DNA from: Pyrobaculum oguniense TE7
GTDB taxonomy: Archaea > Thermoproteota > Thermoprotei > Thermoproteales > Thermoproteaceae
NCBI GenBank assembly: GCA_000247545.1
Contig: CP003316.1
Location: forward strand, 1,707,233 to 1,771,232
DNA: 64,000 nt
Reading direction: 5' to 3'
The notes beneath the pieces are model-generated. The model was not told where the DNA came from and ran no database searches. It saw only the letters and a list, made by a program, of their open reading frames with translations. A program made the translations under genes and the position numbers. This document shows positions 25,025 to 32,860 of this stretch, one piece after another (positions within the stretch are counted from its first letter, which is position 1; every line of letters begins with the position of its first letter).

Positions 25025-26908
25025 TCAGAGAGCCGACCCTATCGCTTTTTTAATATCCTCCACAGCAGCTGGGTTTTCTAATGCGGAGAGGTCGCCCGGC
25101 GGCCTGCCGGTGAGTATAGCTCTTATCACCCTACGCATTATCTTGGCGTTTCTAGTCTTGGGGAGCTGGGACACGAAGTAGACCTCATCGACTGTGCCGA
25201 AGGCCTTGCCGAGCGCATTTTCCACGAGGGTCTTCAGCTCTTTTTTCAGCTCTTCGCTTGGCTGATGGCCTGGCTTCAGCACTACGAATGCCACCGGCAC
25301 TTCGCCCTTCAGCGGATCGGGCCTCCCCACCACGGCTGACTCGGCCACCGCTGGATGGGCGTTTAGCACTGTCTCTATCTCGGCGGGGCCAAGGCGCTTA
25401 CCCGCCACCTTGATGGTGTCGTCGGCGCGGCCCACTATGTAGAAATAGCCCTCATCGTCCACCACGGCGGCGTCTCCGTGTGCCCAGACACCGGGCCATT
25501 TAGACCAGTAGGTTTCTAAATAGCGCTGTGGGTCGCGCCAGAAGCCCCTCGTCATGCCGGGCCATACAGATAGCACAACCAGCTCCCCCTCGACGCCGGG
25601 CGGCGCCGGCTTTCCCTCTTCGGTAAAGACTGCGGCTTTTATGCCGGGAGAGGCGCCGTTGAAGGAGCTGGGCTTAATGGGCTTCACCACGTAGCATCCG
25701 AGTATCCCGCCTGAAATCTCCGTGCCGCCGGAGTAGTTTATAATGGGGATGCGGCCTCTTCCAACCTTGTGTAGCCACATCCAGCTCTCCTTGTCAATCG
25801 GCTCTCCGGTGTTGCCGAAGGCCTTAACTGTGTCTAACTCCCTGTCCCCCGGCTCGGCGCCTATAGAGCGGAGGTGTCTCGTCAGCGTGGCGGCCAGCCC
25901 TAACACGTTTACCCTGAAGCGTTCGGCAAAGCGCCACAGCCTCTCTTTGGGATAGTCCGGCGCGCCTTCGAAGAAGGCCATAGAACCCCTCAGCAAGTAG
26001 GCTGAGAAGACCATCCAAGGCCCCATCATCCAGCCCATGTCGGTAACCCAGATCAACGTCTCCCCCGGCTTTAGGTCAAAGTGGAAGTAGACGTCGGCTG
26101 CAGCCTTTATGGGAAAGCCGTCGTGGGTGTGGACTGTCCCCTTCGGCCTCCCGGTGGTGCCCGACGTGTATATTAACATTAGGGGGTCCTCAGACTCGGC
26201 CTCCTCCACGTAGTCTCCACCCATCCTCAGCACCTCCTCCAATCCCACGTAGTCCTTTGCCTCCCTTGCCCTTTTGTGGACAACGACGTGTTCCACGGTT
26301 TTGGTAATACCGGCCACAATCTCGGAGAGCATGTCCACCTCTTTACCCCTCCTGTACGACACATCAGAGGCGAATACGAACTTCGCCTCGCTGTCCTCAA
26401 GCCTCACCCTAATAGCCTCCCTTGCGAAGCCGCTGAAGAGGGGTACGAATATACCGCCAGCTCTGATAACTCCGAGCATTACGGGCACGATCTCGGGGAC
26501 CATGGGCATATACACAGCCACCCTATCCCCCTTCCTCAAGCCGTTTTTCTTCAACCAGCTGGCCACGGCCCTGGCATTGTACGATACATGTGAGTAGCTC
26601 CACTCAACTGCTGAGCCGTCTTCGCCCTCCCACTTCACCAAGGGGCGCGGCGAATCCTCCAGCTGATCTGCGATGTTTAACACGCCGCCTATAAACCACC
26701 TTGGCCACTGAACTCCCCGGGATAAGTCTAATATCTGGGCGTATCTCCTGCCCCACCTCAGCTTCAATATGTTGTCAGCGAAGTCTCCCCAGAACTCCGT
26801 ATTATCGTAGCTGTACTTTACGAACTCGTCGAGATTTCTCAACCCCCTAGACGCCATGTAGAGGGCTACGTTGGAGTCCTCTAGGTGGCTTTTATCGGGT
26901 AGCCACAT
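25025..26908 (-). CDS. AMP-forming acyl-CoA synthetase (acetyl/propionyl-CoA synthetase-like)
   Basis: This 627-residue ANL-family enzyme adenylates a carboxylic acid and then makes its CoA thioester. The ATP loop is LIYTSGTTGRPKGTVHTHDG. The A5-type motif reads INYSGGTEISGG, the hinge region is YFYIVGRADDTIKVAGKRLG, and the C-terminal catalytic Lys is in LPKTRNAKIMRR. The N-terminal extension (about 90 residues with FWGDFADNIL) is like acetyl-CoA synthetase. Length and the WMMGPW motif suggest short-chain acids. It starts at ATG 26908 with TTAAATTTAATAA about 25 nt upstream, and diverges from a broken acyl-CoA synthetase. It likely activates the acid entering the neighbouring beta-oxidation-type genes. 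Confidence 0.93.
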   Translation of the reverse strand: MWLPDKSHLEDSNVALYMASRGLRNLDEFVKYSYDNTEFWGDFADNILKLRWGRRYAQILDLSRGVQWPRWFIGGVLNIADQLEDSPRPLVKWEGEDGSAVEWSYSHVSYNARAVASWLKKNGLRKGDRVAVYMPMVPEIVPVMLGVIRAGGIFVPLFSGFAREAIRVRLEDSEAKFVFASDVSYRRGKEVDMLSEIVAGITKTVEHVVVHKRAREAKDYVGLEEVLRMGGDYVEEAESEDPLMLIYTSGTTGRPKGTVHTHDGFPIKAAADVYFHFDLKPGETLIWVTDMGWMMGPWMVFSAYLLRGSMAFFEGAPDYPKERLWRFAERFRVNVLGLAATLTRHLRSIGAEPGDRELDTVKAFGNTGEPIDKESWMWLHKVGRGRIPIINYSGGTEISGGILGCYVVKPIKPSSFNGASPGIKAAVFTEEGKPAPPGVEGELVVLSVWPGMTRGFWRDPQRYLETYWSKWPGVWAHGDAAVVDDEGYFYIVGRADDTIKVAGKRLGPAEIETVLNAHPAVAESAVVGRPDPLKGEVPVAFVVLKPGHQPSEELKKELKTLVENALGKAFGTVDEVYFVSQLPKTRNAKIMRRVIRAILTGRPPGDLSALENPAAVEDIKKAIGSAL

Positions 26909-26991
26909 GTTGAATATTTCGCATTTAAATTTAATAACGTAACCCAGCTCTGTACATATCTAATTTTTAAAACCAAAACAATTGTATTAAT

Positions 26992-28258
26992 ATGAAGTTC
27001 TGGTCAAATGCCCTCGCGGGTATGCTGGCCCTCTGCGAGGGGAAGAGGTGCATAACGTATAGAGAGCTTTACGAGGCTTCTTCGAAGTGGGCAGTTGGAG
27101 TTAGATCTGTCTTTGCCGCGAGGAACTCCGTAGCCTCCTACGCGGCGCTCATGGGCTTACTGCACGGTGGGGGGGGGGGGTGGCGTTGGTAGACCCACTA
27201 ACAGTGGCCGAAGACCTAAAGGCGATTTTGGAAGATTTTAAGCCGGAGCTCATCGTAGGAGACGACGAGTTTTTACAACAAAACTCCGAGCTGTTGAAGA
27301 AATACGCGGTACGCTCCGTGGAAGAGCCTCCGGGCGGCGGCTCGTGGACTTACGACACGGTCTTCGTCATGTACTACGCAGGTGTGGCGGGGAGGACTAT
27401 GCAAGTTTTAAATAAGACCTCCTCTTTGTGGATCAACGCCCAGTCCCTCGCCCTAGCCGCTGGGTTTGAGAGGTCTGACGTGGTCTACGTCACGGCTCCG
27501 ATTACCCACGTGTTGGGACTTGTCACATCTATGGCAGCCGTTTCTGCCGGCGCTACTGTACGCCTAATGAGGAGGCTCTCGCCTGAGGTGGCCGAGGACT
27601 TGGCCAAGTCGACTATCATTGTGGCTGTGCCTGCTTTCTACTCCGAGGTCTTGAAAATGGGGGTGGGGAGGCTTGGCGCCAAGTTCGCCATCTCCGGTGG
27701 GGCCTACCTCCCCCCAGACCTGCGTAGTAGATTCGAGGAGGCGACCGGCGCGAGGATACTCCAGGTATACGGCTTGACCGAAGGACTTATACTAACCTTT
27801 GAGCCGCCCGGCGCGCACGGCAAGGGCTCTGTTGGAATCCCCCTACCATTGGTGGAGGTTAAGTTTCTAGAAGACGGAGAGCTGGCTGTAAAGGCGCCTT
27901 GGGTCATGAGAGGCTACAAGGATCCGGAAGAGACTAAAAGGCGTTTGTAGAGGGTTGGCTGAGGACGGGGGATAACATCGAAGAGAGGGAGGGTCTCCTC
28001 TTCTTTAAGGGGGTTAAGAAAAGGATGATAAAATACAAGGGGTATCCCATCTTCCCTAGAGACTTAGAAGAGGTGTTAAAAAAGCATCCAGCCGTGGTTG
28101 AGGCAAAGGTGGTGGGGGAGCCGCACCCAGAATTCGGCGAGCTACCCGTGGCCTATGTAAGGGTGAGCAAGCCGGTGTCGGAGGAGGAACTCCTGAACTT
28201 CGTAAATTCTCAAGTAGCGTTTTATAAAAGGCTCAAGAAGGTTTATATCGAGAGGTAG
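26992..28258 (+). pseudogene. Acyl-CoA synthetase interrupted by two frameshifts, one in a G12 tract
   Basis: Three frames encode one ANL-family ligase of about 420 residues. From ATG 26992 the first reads to HGG and then the tract of twelve G. The second continues ALVDPLTVAEDLKAILEDF through APITHVLGLVTSMAAVSAGA and LQVYGLTEGLILTFEP. The third resumes RAFVEGWLRTGDNIEE and IKYKGYPIFPRDLEEVLKKH to the end. A tract of G10 or G13 would join the first two frames. One more G in AAAAGGCG near 27949 would join the last two. The canonical ATP loop (TSGTTGxPKG) is replaced by YAGVAGRTMQ, so it may have been non-catalytic even when intact. The TATA-like AATTTTTAAAA lies about 25 nt before the ATG. Confidence 0.8.
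27169..27180 (+). repeat. Poly-G tract, 12 bases
   Basis: Twelve consecutive G lie inside the acyl-CoA synthetase-like gene, preceded by GGT. Twelve puts the gene out of frame, while ten or thirteen restore it. Slippage here would switch the protein on or off. Confidence 0.9.
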
Positions 28259-28795
28259 TTACCATTTGTGAGGCTCCGCCTCTCCCGACGCCGCTGTTTT
28301 GACCCGCTCGGCGCCTCTGAGCTTTTTTATTATCTCGGCCACGGACTTCGGCACCAACTCCTCCCAGGAGGGATCGCCCCTAAGCAGGAGCTCCCTCACC
28401 CTGGTAGAGGAATACCTCTCCCTTTGGAACATGGGCTGTTGCCTCACCTCGTAGCCAGCCTCTCTGAACAGAAGGGCGACAAAGGGGTTTCCCGTGTAGA
28501 TAACGTCGAAGGGCGGAGTGTACGACTTCACTCTCCCCAGCCACTCCAGGTTATTCTCAACATTAGGTATCGGGATTATCACGACACGGGAGAGGTCGAC
28601 TCCCCCCTCTCTAAGCCCCTCCCTCAGCATCCAGATCCTCTCACCTGCAGTGAAGGGGTCTTTCAAAAGGTAGTTAAACTGCGCTGAGCCCATCGCTATG
28701 ATAACCTCGTCGACTTCTTTTAGAATTTCTTTTACGGCATATATATGCCCCCAGTGGGGGGGCTGGAACCGGCCTGGGAAGAGCCCCCTAACCAC
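28259..28795 (-). CDS. nadM: Nicotinamide-nucleotide adenylyltransferase, archaeal type
   Basis: This 178-residue nucleotidyltransferase makes NAD+ from NMN and ATP. It shows GLFPGRFQPPHWGHIYAVKE at the N-terminus, which contains the (H/T)xGH-type motif HWGH, the strand DEVIIAMGSAQFNYLLKDPF, and the C-terminal YSSTRVRELLL, equivalent to ISSTxxR. GTG 28795 is chosen since the palindromic box at 28815-28824 lies 24 nt upstream; the frame from 28900 crosses that box and the divergent panD start. Length fits archaeal NadM (about 170-185). The C-terminal 15 or so residues are a variable tail. Confidence 0.93.
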   Translation of the reverse strand: MVRGLFPGRFQPPHWGHIYAVKEILKEVDEVIIAMGSAQFNYLLKDPFTAGERIWMLREGLREGGVDLSRVVIIPIPNVENNLEWLGRVKSYTPPFDVIYTGNPFVALLFREAGYEVRQQPMFQRERYSSTRVRELLLRGDPSWEELVPKSVAEIIKKLRGAERVKTAASGEAEPHKW

Positions 28796-28814
28796 GCCCC
28801 TCGCGCCGTACGCG

Positions 28815-28824
28815 TTTTTAAAAA
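28815..28824. promoter_or_regulatory. Palindromic TATA box shared by nadM and panD
   Basis: TTTTTAAAAA is a perfect palindrome with its centre about 24 nt from GTG 28795 on the minus strand and about 22 nt from ATG 28842 on the plus strand. One TATA box may thus fire both ways, placing NAD and beta-alanine (CoA precursor) synthesis under a common element. Confidence 0.65.
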
Positions 28825-28841
28825 TGTCTCTACTTAACGCC

Positions 28842-29195
28842 ATGCCCATAATGCTTAGGGCTAAGGCCCACGGCCTCGTGGTAACTGGCAAAAATATCAA
28901 CTACGAGGGGTCGCTGACGCTGGGAGTTGACATCCTCAAGGCTGTTGGGCTCTATCCTCTTGAAAGAGTGGAGGTCTACAACGTGACCAACGGGGCGCGT
29001 TTCTCGACATACGTGATACCGGGTCCGGAGGGGGCAGTGGAGCTCAACGGAGCCGCCGCGAGGCTTGGGGAGATAGGCGACGTGCTTATAGTAGCGGCTT
29101 ATGAATGCGTGAAAAACCCAGAAGAACACCAAGCCGTCGTGGCAATTTTCAGGAATAACAAGCCCATTTTTATTCGCAAAATGAGCCCAATCTAG
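28842..29195 (+). CDS. panD: Aspartate 1-decarboxylase, pyruvoyl-dependent
   Basis: This 117-residue PanD makes beta-alanine for pantothenate and CoA. The self-processing site is YEGSLTLG with Gly23-Ser24, where cleavage forms the pyruvoyl group. K8 and H10 in MLRAKAHG, Y21, and the NVTNGARFSTYVI and LNGAAARLGEIGDV blocks also match. ATG 28842 gives MPIMLRAKAH, like the MxxML start of bacterial PanD, and is spaced from the shared TATA box. Two other Met codons (28824 and 28851) are possible. Many archaea are thought to use a PLP-dependent decarboxylase for this step, so a bacterial-type pyruvoyl enzyme is notable. Confidence 0.9.
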   Translation: MPIMLRAKAHGLVVTGKNINYEGSLTLGVDILKAVGLYPLERVEVYNVTNGARFSTYVIPGPEGAVELNGAAARLGEIGDVLIVAAYECVKNPEEHQAVVAIFRNNKPIFIRKMSPI

Positions 29196-29470
29196 AGCCC
29201 GCCCGTGCGGTAAATTTACATCTTTGTCGCCATTATTGGTAAGTAGCGGCATCCTCAGCGCTAGATGCCTTTTTGAGCCGAATATGGCTAGGTGGGCGAA
29301 AGCCCTCTTGCGTGGGTCTTAATAGATAGAGGCGCGTCTCCCTTCAAGCATGACTTTGGGGCTACAGGATCTCTGCCGCTGTTGAACCTCCCCGCCTGGC
29401 TACCGCCGGCGGCCACGCCTGGCCTAGCTTTGCTGGACATCTGCATATGGGGGTTTTCTAAAAAAGGCGC
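29196..29470. other. Intergenic, no gene recognised
   Basis: No RNA gene or promoter is evident in these 275 bases between the convergent panD and pheS. A short plus-strand frame (LPAWLPPAATPGLALLDICI) has no recognisable relatives. A tight GGGCGAAAGCCC stem with a GNRA loop lies at 29294-29305 without an obvious larger structure. Confidence 0.4.
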
Positions 29471-30937
29471 CTACAGCGTATAGGCCTTGCCGGAGGCCCC
29501 AGTGGTTTTTCTGTAGTTTATCCACCTGGCGTAGTACTCCTTAAGCTTGTCTGGGTCTTTTGTGAATAGGTCTCTGATGTCGTCTATGCCTAGGAGGATC
29601 ATGGCGATGCGGTCTAGGCCCCAGCCCCACGCCAAGACTCTGCTCTTCCTCACGCCGAGGGGCTCCGTGACCTCTGGCCTAAATATACCGGCGCCGCCGA
29701 ACTCCACCCAGCCCAGCTTGGGGTGCTCGGCGTAGACCTCAACCGACGGCGAGGTGAAGGGGAAGTAAGCTGGGCGGAACTTCACCCTAGTCATGCCCAG
29801 CGCCTTGGCTATCTGCTCCAGCTGGCCAAGGAGGTGCTTGAAGGTGAGGCCGGGGCCCACCACGATGCCGTCTAGCTGGTGGAACTCCATGCTGTGCTTC
29901 GGGTCTAGCTTCTCGGGGCGGAACACCCGGCCGATGGTAAAAACCTTATACTCCCCATCCCCCCTCTCCGCGAGGGCTCTTATAGTCACGGCGGTGGTCT
30001 GCGTCCTCAGCACGGGGTTTAGGGCCTTCTCCCGGCTCCACTTATACCTCCACTTCTCCTCGTGCACCCTTCCCACGGCCTCTAGGAGGTGCTCCGGTGG
30101 GGCCTCAATAGGCCCTTCCCAGCGGACGTAGAAGGTGTCGTGGACCTCCCTCGCCGGGTGGTCTTGCGCTTGGAATAGGGCGTCGAAGTTCCAAAACTCA
30201 ACCTCCAGCACGGGCCCCCTCACCTCCTCGAAGCCGAGGCCGATCATCACCTCCCTGACGTAGTCGAGAAACTCGTTGAAGAAGTGTGGAACCGGGGCGG
30301 GGTACTCCGGCGGCTCTACGCCGAGGTCAAATGGCTTCAGCAAATAGGTCCTCCATCTGCCCGTAGCTATGTCCTCGCTTGTTATAGCCGTCTTCACCTC
30401 AGCCGGGCGGACAGACTCCGGCGGAACTGCGGCTTTGACGTATATATGCGTCCTCTCCACCCTCCTCACAATCCTCCTCCTGGCGAATTCCTGCAACACA
30501 TCCCTAGGGGCGCCCTCTAGAGCCGACAAGTAACGCTGCTTCTCCTCCACAGCAGACAAGATCTTTCTATACGTTTCCTCATCTAGCTCAACTACCCCGC
30601 CCCTAGGCCTCACACCTAGCTTGGCCAAGTTGGCAAGAGCCACCCCCGCCTCTGGGTGGGACAAACTGACGACGCACCTCCCGCCGTCGCAGGTAGCCGA
30701 TTTGAGAAAGTTGTACTCGGGAAGCCCCTCGGCGGCGCGGCGGCGCCCCTCCTCGGTGAGTTCATATACCTCCACCACCTTTTTCTCCACCTGCAACACC
30801 CCCTTCGCCCTCCCCTCCTCTACGTACCGCATCAAGCTCTCAGCCTGTACCCCAAGCTCCTTTGCCACCTCGTCTAATAAGCGCCAATCCCTCGCCCTTA
30901 CAATAATTTCGTAAAGAGCAGGGTGCAAAACCAGCAT
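29471..30937 (-). CDS. pheS: Phenylalanyl-tRNA synthetase alpha subunit
   Basis: This 488-residue class II synthetase subunit is of the archaeal/eukaryotic length. Residues 1-about 150 form winged-helix DNA/tRNA-binding-like modules (RDWRLLDEVAKELGVQAESL). Motif 2 is in YKVFTIGRVFRPEKLDPKHS with FHQLDGIVVG following, and motif 3 is in GWGLDRIAMILLGIDDIR. ATG 30937 is preceded by an A/T patch (about 30957-30966). No pheT is in the window, so the beta subunit is encoded elsewhere. It charges tRNA-Phe as an alpha2-beta2 enzyme. A small CopG regulator gene ends 30 bases upstream on the same strand. Confidence 0.96.
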   Translation of the reverse strand: MLVLHPALYEIIVRARDWRLLDEVAKELGVQAESLMRYVEEGRAKGVLQVEKKVVEVYELTEEGRRRAAEGLPEYNFLKSATCDGGRCVVSLSHPEAGVALANLAKLGVRPRGGVVELDEETYRKILSAVEEKQRYLSALEGAPRDVLQEFARRRIVRRVERTHIYVKAAVPPESVRPAEVKTAITSEDIATGRWRTYLLKPFDLGVEPPEYPAPVPHFFNEFLDYVREVMIGLGFEEVRGPVLEVEFWNFDALFQAQDHPAREVHDTFYVRWEGPIEAPPEHLLEAVGRVHEEKWRYKWSREKALNPVLRTQTTAVTIRALAERGDGEYKVFTIGRVFRPEKLDPKHSMEFHQLDGIVVGPGLTFKHLLGQLEQIAKALGMTRVKFRPAYFPFTSPSVEVYAEHPKLGWVEFGGAGIFRPEVTEPLGVRKSRVLAWGWGLDRIAMILLGIDDIRDLFTKDPDKLKEYYARWINYRKTTGASGKAYTL

Positions 30938-30967
30938 GTGGTCTAAAAAGCAGGTGGTTTAAGAATA

Positions 30968-31198
30968 CTACCTGCCCTTAAGCAGGGAGATGGGCAAATC
31001 CTCCTCCTTCTCCTCCTCCTTAGGCGGCTTGGTCTTAAAAACCTCCTTGTACAACAAGTCCCGCAGCGCCGCCCTTATGGCCTCGCTACGGTTTGGGAAT
31101 ATGCCCCTCCTCACTAGCTCGTCAAGCTCCTCCAGCATTTTTTTAGGCACGTGCACCGATATGAGCGACATCTTGTCTTGGTTTTTGCTCCTCGGCAT
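30968..31198 (-). CDS. CopG-type ribbon-helix-helix regulator
   Basis: This 76-residue protein has a clear RHH motif: a short beta strand (MSLISVHVPKK) followed by two helices (LEELDELVRRGIF and NRSEAIRAALRDLL). The tail is charged (KPPKEEEKEEDL). RHH dimers bind DNA through the strand. ATG 31198 is chosen, not the Met four codons upstream, because AATTAATAAA at 31217-31226 is centred about 23 nt away. No partner toxin is next to it, so it is more likely a regulator than an antitoxin. Its target may include pheS, which follows by 30 bases. Confidence 0.85.
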   Translation of the reverse strand: MPRSKNQDKMSLISVHVPKKMLEELDELVRRGIFPNRSEAIRAALRDLLYKEVFKTKPPKEEEKEEDLPISLLKGR

Positions 31199-31252
31199 AG
31201 ATATGACCATCCCCCAAATTAATAAAGGTCATCTCCAGGTATTATGCAGATA

Positions 31253-31564
31253 CTACGTCGTAGTTTCTACCGATTTAAGCGCCTTGGTGAGTTGCTCCAA
31301 GACGTGGTACCTCGGCAGTGTGGATAGCCTCTTGCCGAGTTTCCTAAGGGCCTCTGCCTCGTGCTTGGCAATTGTCTTGGGGTTGCCCTCGCTGTCGTAG
31401 GAGTACCACCTCCCCTTCTCGTATATATATCCCACGTCTCCTATATAAACCTCTGCGTAGAGACCCCTCCCCCTCGCCTCTGCGAATATGACAACGTCGC
31501 CAAGTTCTAGCTCCATGTACCTGTTGCGTAGCACCATGCGGATAAAGGGAGCTCTCAGCCTCAC
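31253..31564 (-). CDS. Hypothetical protein, 103 residues
   Basis: This small protein has a beta-rich N-terminal half (LELGDVVIFAEARGRGLYAE, then YIGDVGYIYEKGRWYSYD) and a helical C-terminus (AKHEAEALRKLGKRLSTLP). The alternation of strands and turns suggests a small barrel, but I do not recognise the family. GTG 31564 fits a leaderless start because CTTTTTAAAA at 31581-31590 lies about 22 nt upstream. It sits between DUF1512 and the CopG gene on the same strand, each with its own TATA-like box. Confidence 0.7.
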   Translation of the reverse strand: MRLRAPFIRMVLRNRYMELELGDVVIFAEARGRGLYAEVYIGDVGYIYEKGRWYSYDSEGNPKTIAKHEAEALRKLGKRLSTLPRYHVLEQLTKALKSVETTT

Positions 31565-31599
31565 AGCATGGTATAGTCTGCTTTTTAAAAATCTATCTT

Positions 31600-32721
31600 C
31601 TAAGCCGCGTAGGGTTGCCCAACGCCGACTGTGTTGCCAACGCCTATTACGAGGACGGACTCGCCGGGGGCCACGTTGTTTCTGATAAAGTCTAAGACTC
31701 TCCCTGTGGTGTGCCTCACTGCGTTGTATATTTCGCTGGTCATGGTGGTCAAGGCCTCGGACTGCCTCATTTTTATTAGGTACGCGTACAGAGGGACGCC
31801 GTACTTCGTGGCGTACGACTCGATGTTGAACTTCTCCACGCCGACCCCGCCCATGGCCACGCCAATCCCCTCGGCCACCTCTCCGGTTTTCTCACCCTCT
31901 AACCTCAGCGCGGCGTCTATAGTCACTATATACTTAGGCCTTACGCCGAGTTTGCCGAATACATATTCCACAGCCTCGTCTAGCCTACCCACTGTACTCC
32001 CAGGCCCCATAGCTTTGATCACGTATACCCTCCTCCCCTCGAAGTCGCACTCGGCGATGGCGGTATCCCTAACCTCGTAGTGGTAGATCACAGCCCCGCA
32101 CTGGCTGAGGATATTGTACGCCACCAGGGGACCGGCGCTGTCGCCTATGGGGACCCCTTTAATGAACGAGTTTACCGCCTCGTTCACCGTGTCAGTCATT
32201 TCCTTTAACAACGGCAACAACATAGTTAGCTGAATCACTAGGTAGAAGGCCTTGTACTTCCTAGCTGTACGGTAGTAGTGGTCCACCACCTTGTAGATAT
32301 AGTTCATATAGCGAAGAGCCTCCACCGCGGTGGCCAAGTTCTTTACAAGAACCCCATCCTCCACAAGCCTCCCTATTTCTTTCTCGTAGGTATCGACGTA
32401 GGTGTTTATGATGTGTTTATACTTTGGCACAATGCCGCCGGGATCAAGCGCCGTAGGCTCAATTACGGCGAAGTCCACCATCTTTTTCAGCGTCGACTCG
32501 AGCTCCGCTCTTTGCACCTCGCGCCTCTTAACTTTCTCCAAAGCGCTTAGAACATTGGCCGAGGCTCCGCTCAGCAACTGGCCTAGGTAAGTGAGGAACC
32601 CGCTGACCTGATTCAAATACCTCATCATCTGCAAGTCCTGCAACATGAAGATCAGCGCAAACCACACCAGTATTGATATTATGTACCACCACGGATCTAT
32701 GTTACCGACTTGGATAAGCAT
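31600..32721 (-). CDS. DUF1512 family membrane-anchored protein
   Basis: This 373-residue protein matches the archaeal DUF1512 family in length and shape. It has one N-terminal membrane helix (WWYIISILVWFALIFMLQDL) followed by a soluble domain with KYKHIINTYVDTYEKEIGRL, DSAGPLVAYN and an Ala/Gly-rich end (SVLVIGVGNTVGVGQPYAA). No activity is known for the family. ATG 32721 is preceded by ATATAAATAT at 32742-32751 at the usual distance. A family member is found in most crenarchaea, which suggests a core function at the membrane surface. Confidence 0.8.
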   Translation of the reverse strand: MLIQVGNIDPWWYIISILVWFALIFMLQDLQMMRYLNQVSGFLTYLGQLLSGASANVLSALEKVKRREVQRAELESTLKKMVDFAVIEPTALDPGGIVPKYKHIINTYVDTYEKEIGRLVEDGVLVKNLATAVEALRYMNYIYKVVDHYYRTARKYKAFYLVIQLTMLLPLLKEMTDTVNEAVNSFIKGVPIGDSAGPLVAYNILSQCGAVIYHYEVRDTAIAECDFEGRRVYVIKAMGPGSTVGRLDEAVEYVFGKLGVRPKYIVTIDAALRLEGEKTGEVAEGIGVAMGGVGVEKFNIESYATKYGVPLYAYLIKMRQSEALTTMTSEIYNAVRHTTGRVLDFIRNNVAPGESVLVIGVGNTVGVGQPYAA

Positions 32722-32860
32722 TGAGCCCAACCCAACATGGGGATATAAATATTACCTCAATTTAGTGAGACCTAAATCGTATTCAGCGTCCTAAGTTTTA
32801 ACGGATAACGTCTCTTCAACTTTTTGCAATAATACTTTTATATTTATTCTAATTTAAACT

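Noticed and set aside
29294-29305. GGGCGAAAGCCC hairpin as part of a structured RNA
   Set aside because: The stem is four pairs, and no matching long-range helices or known RNA signature could be found around it.
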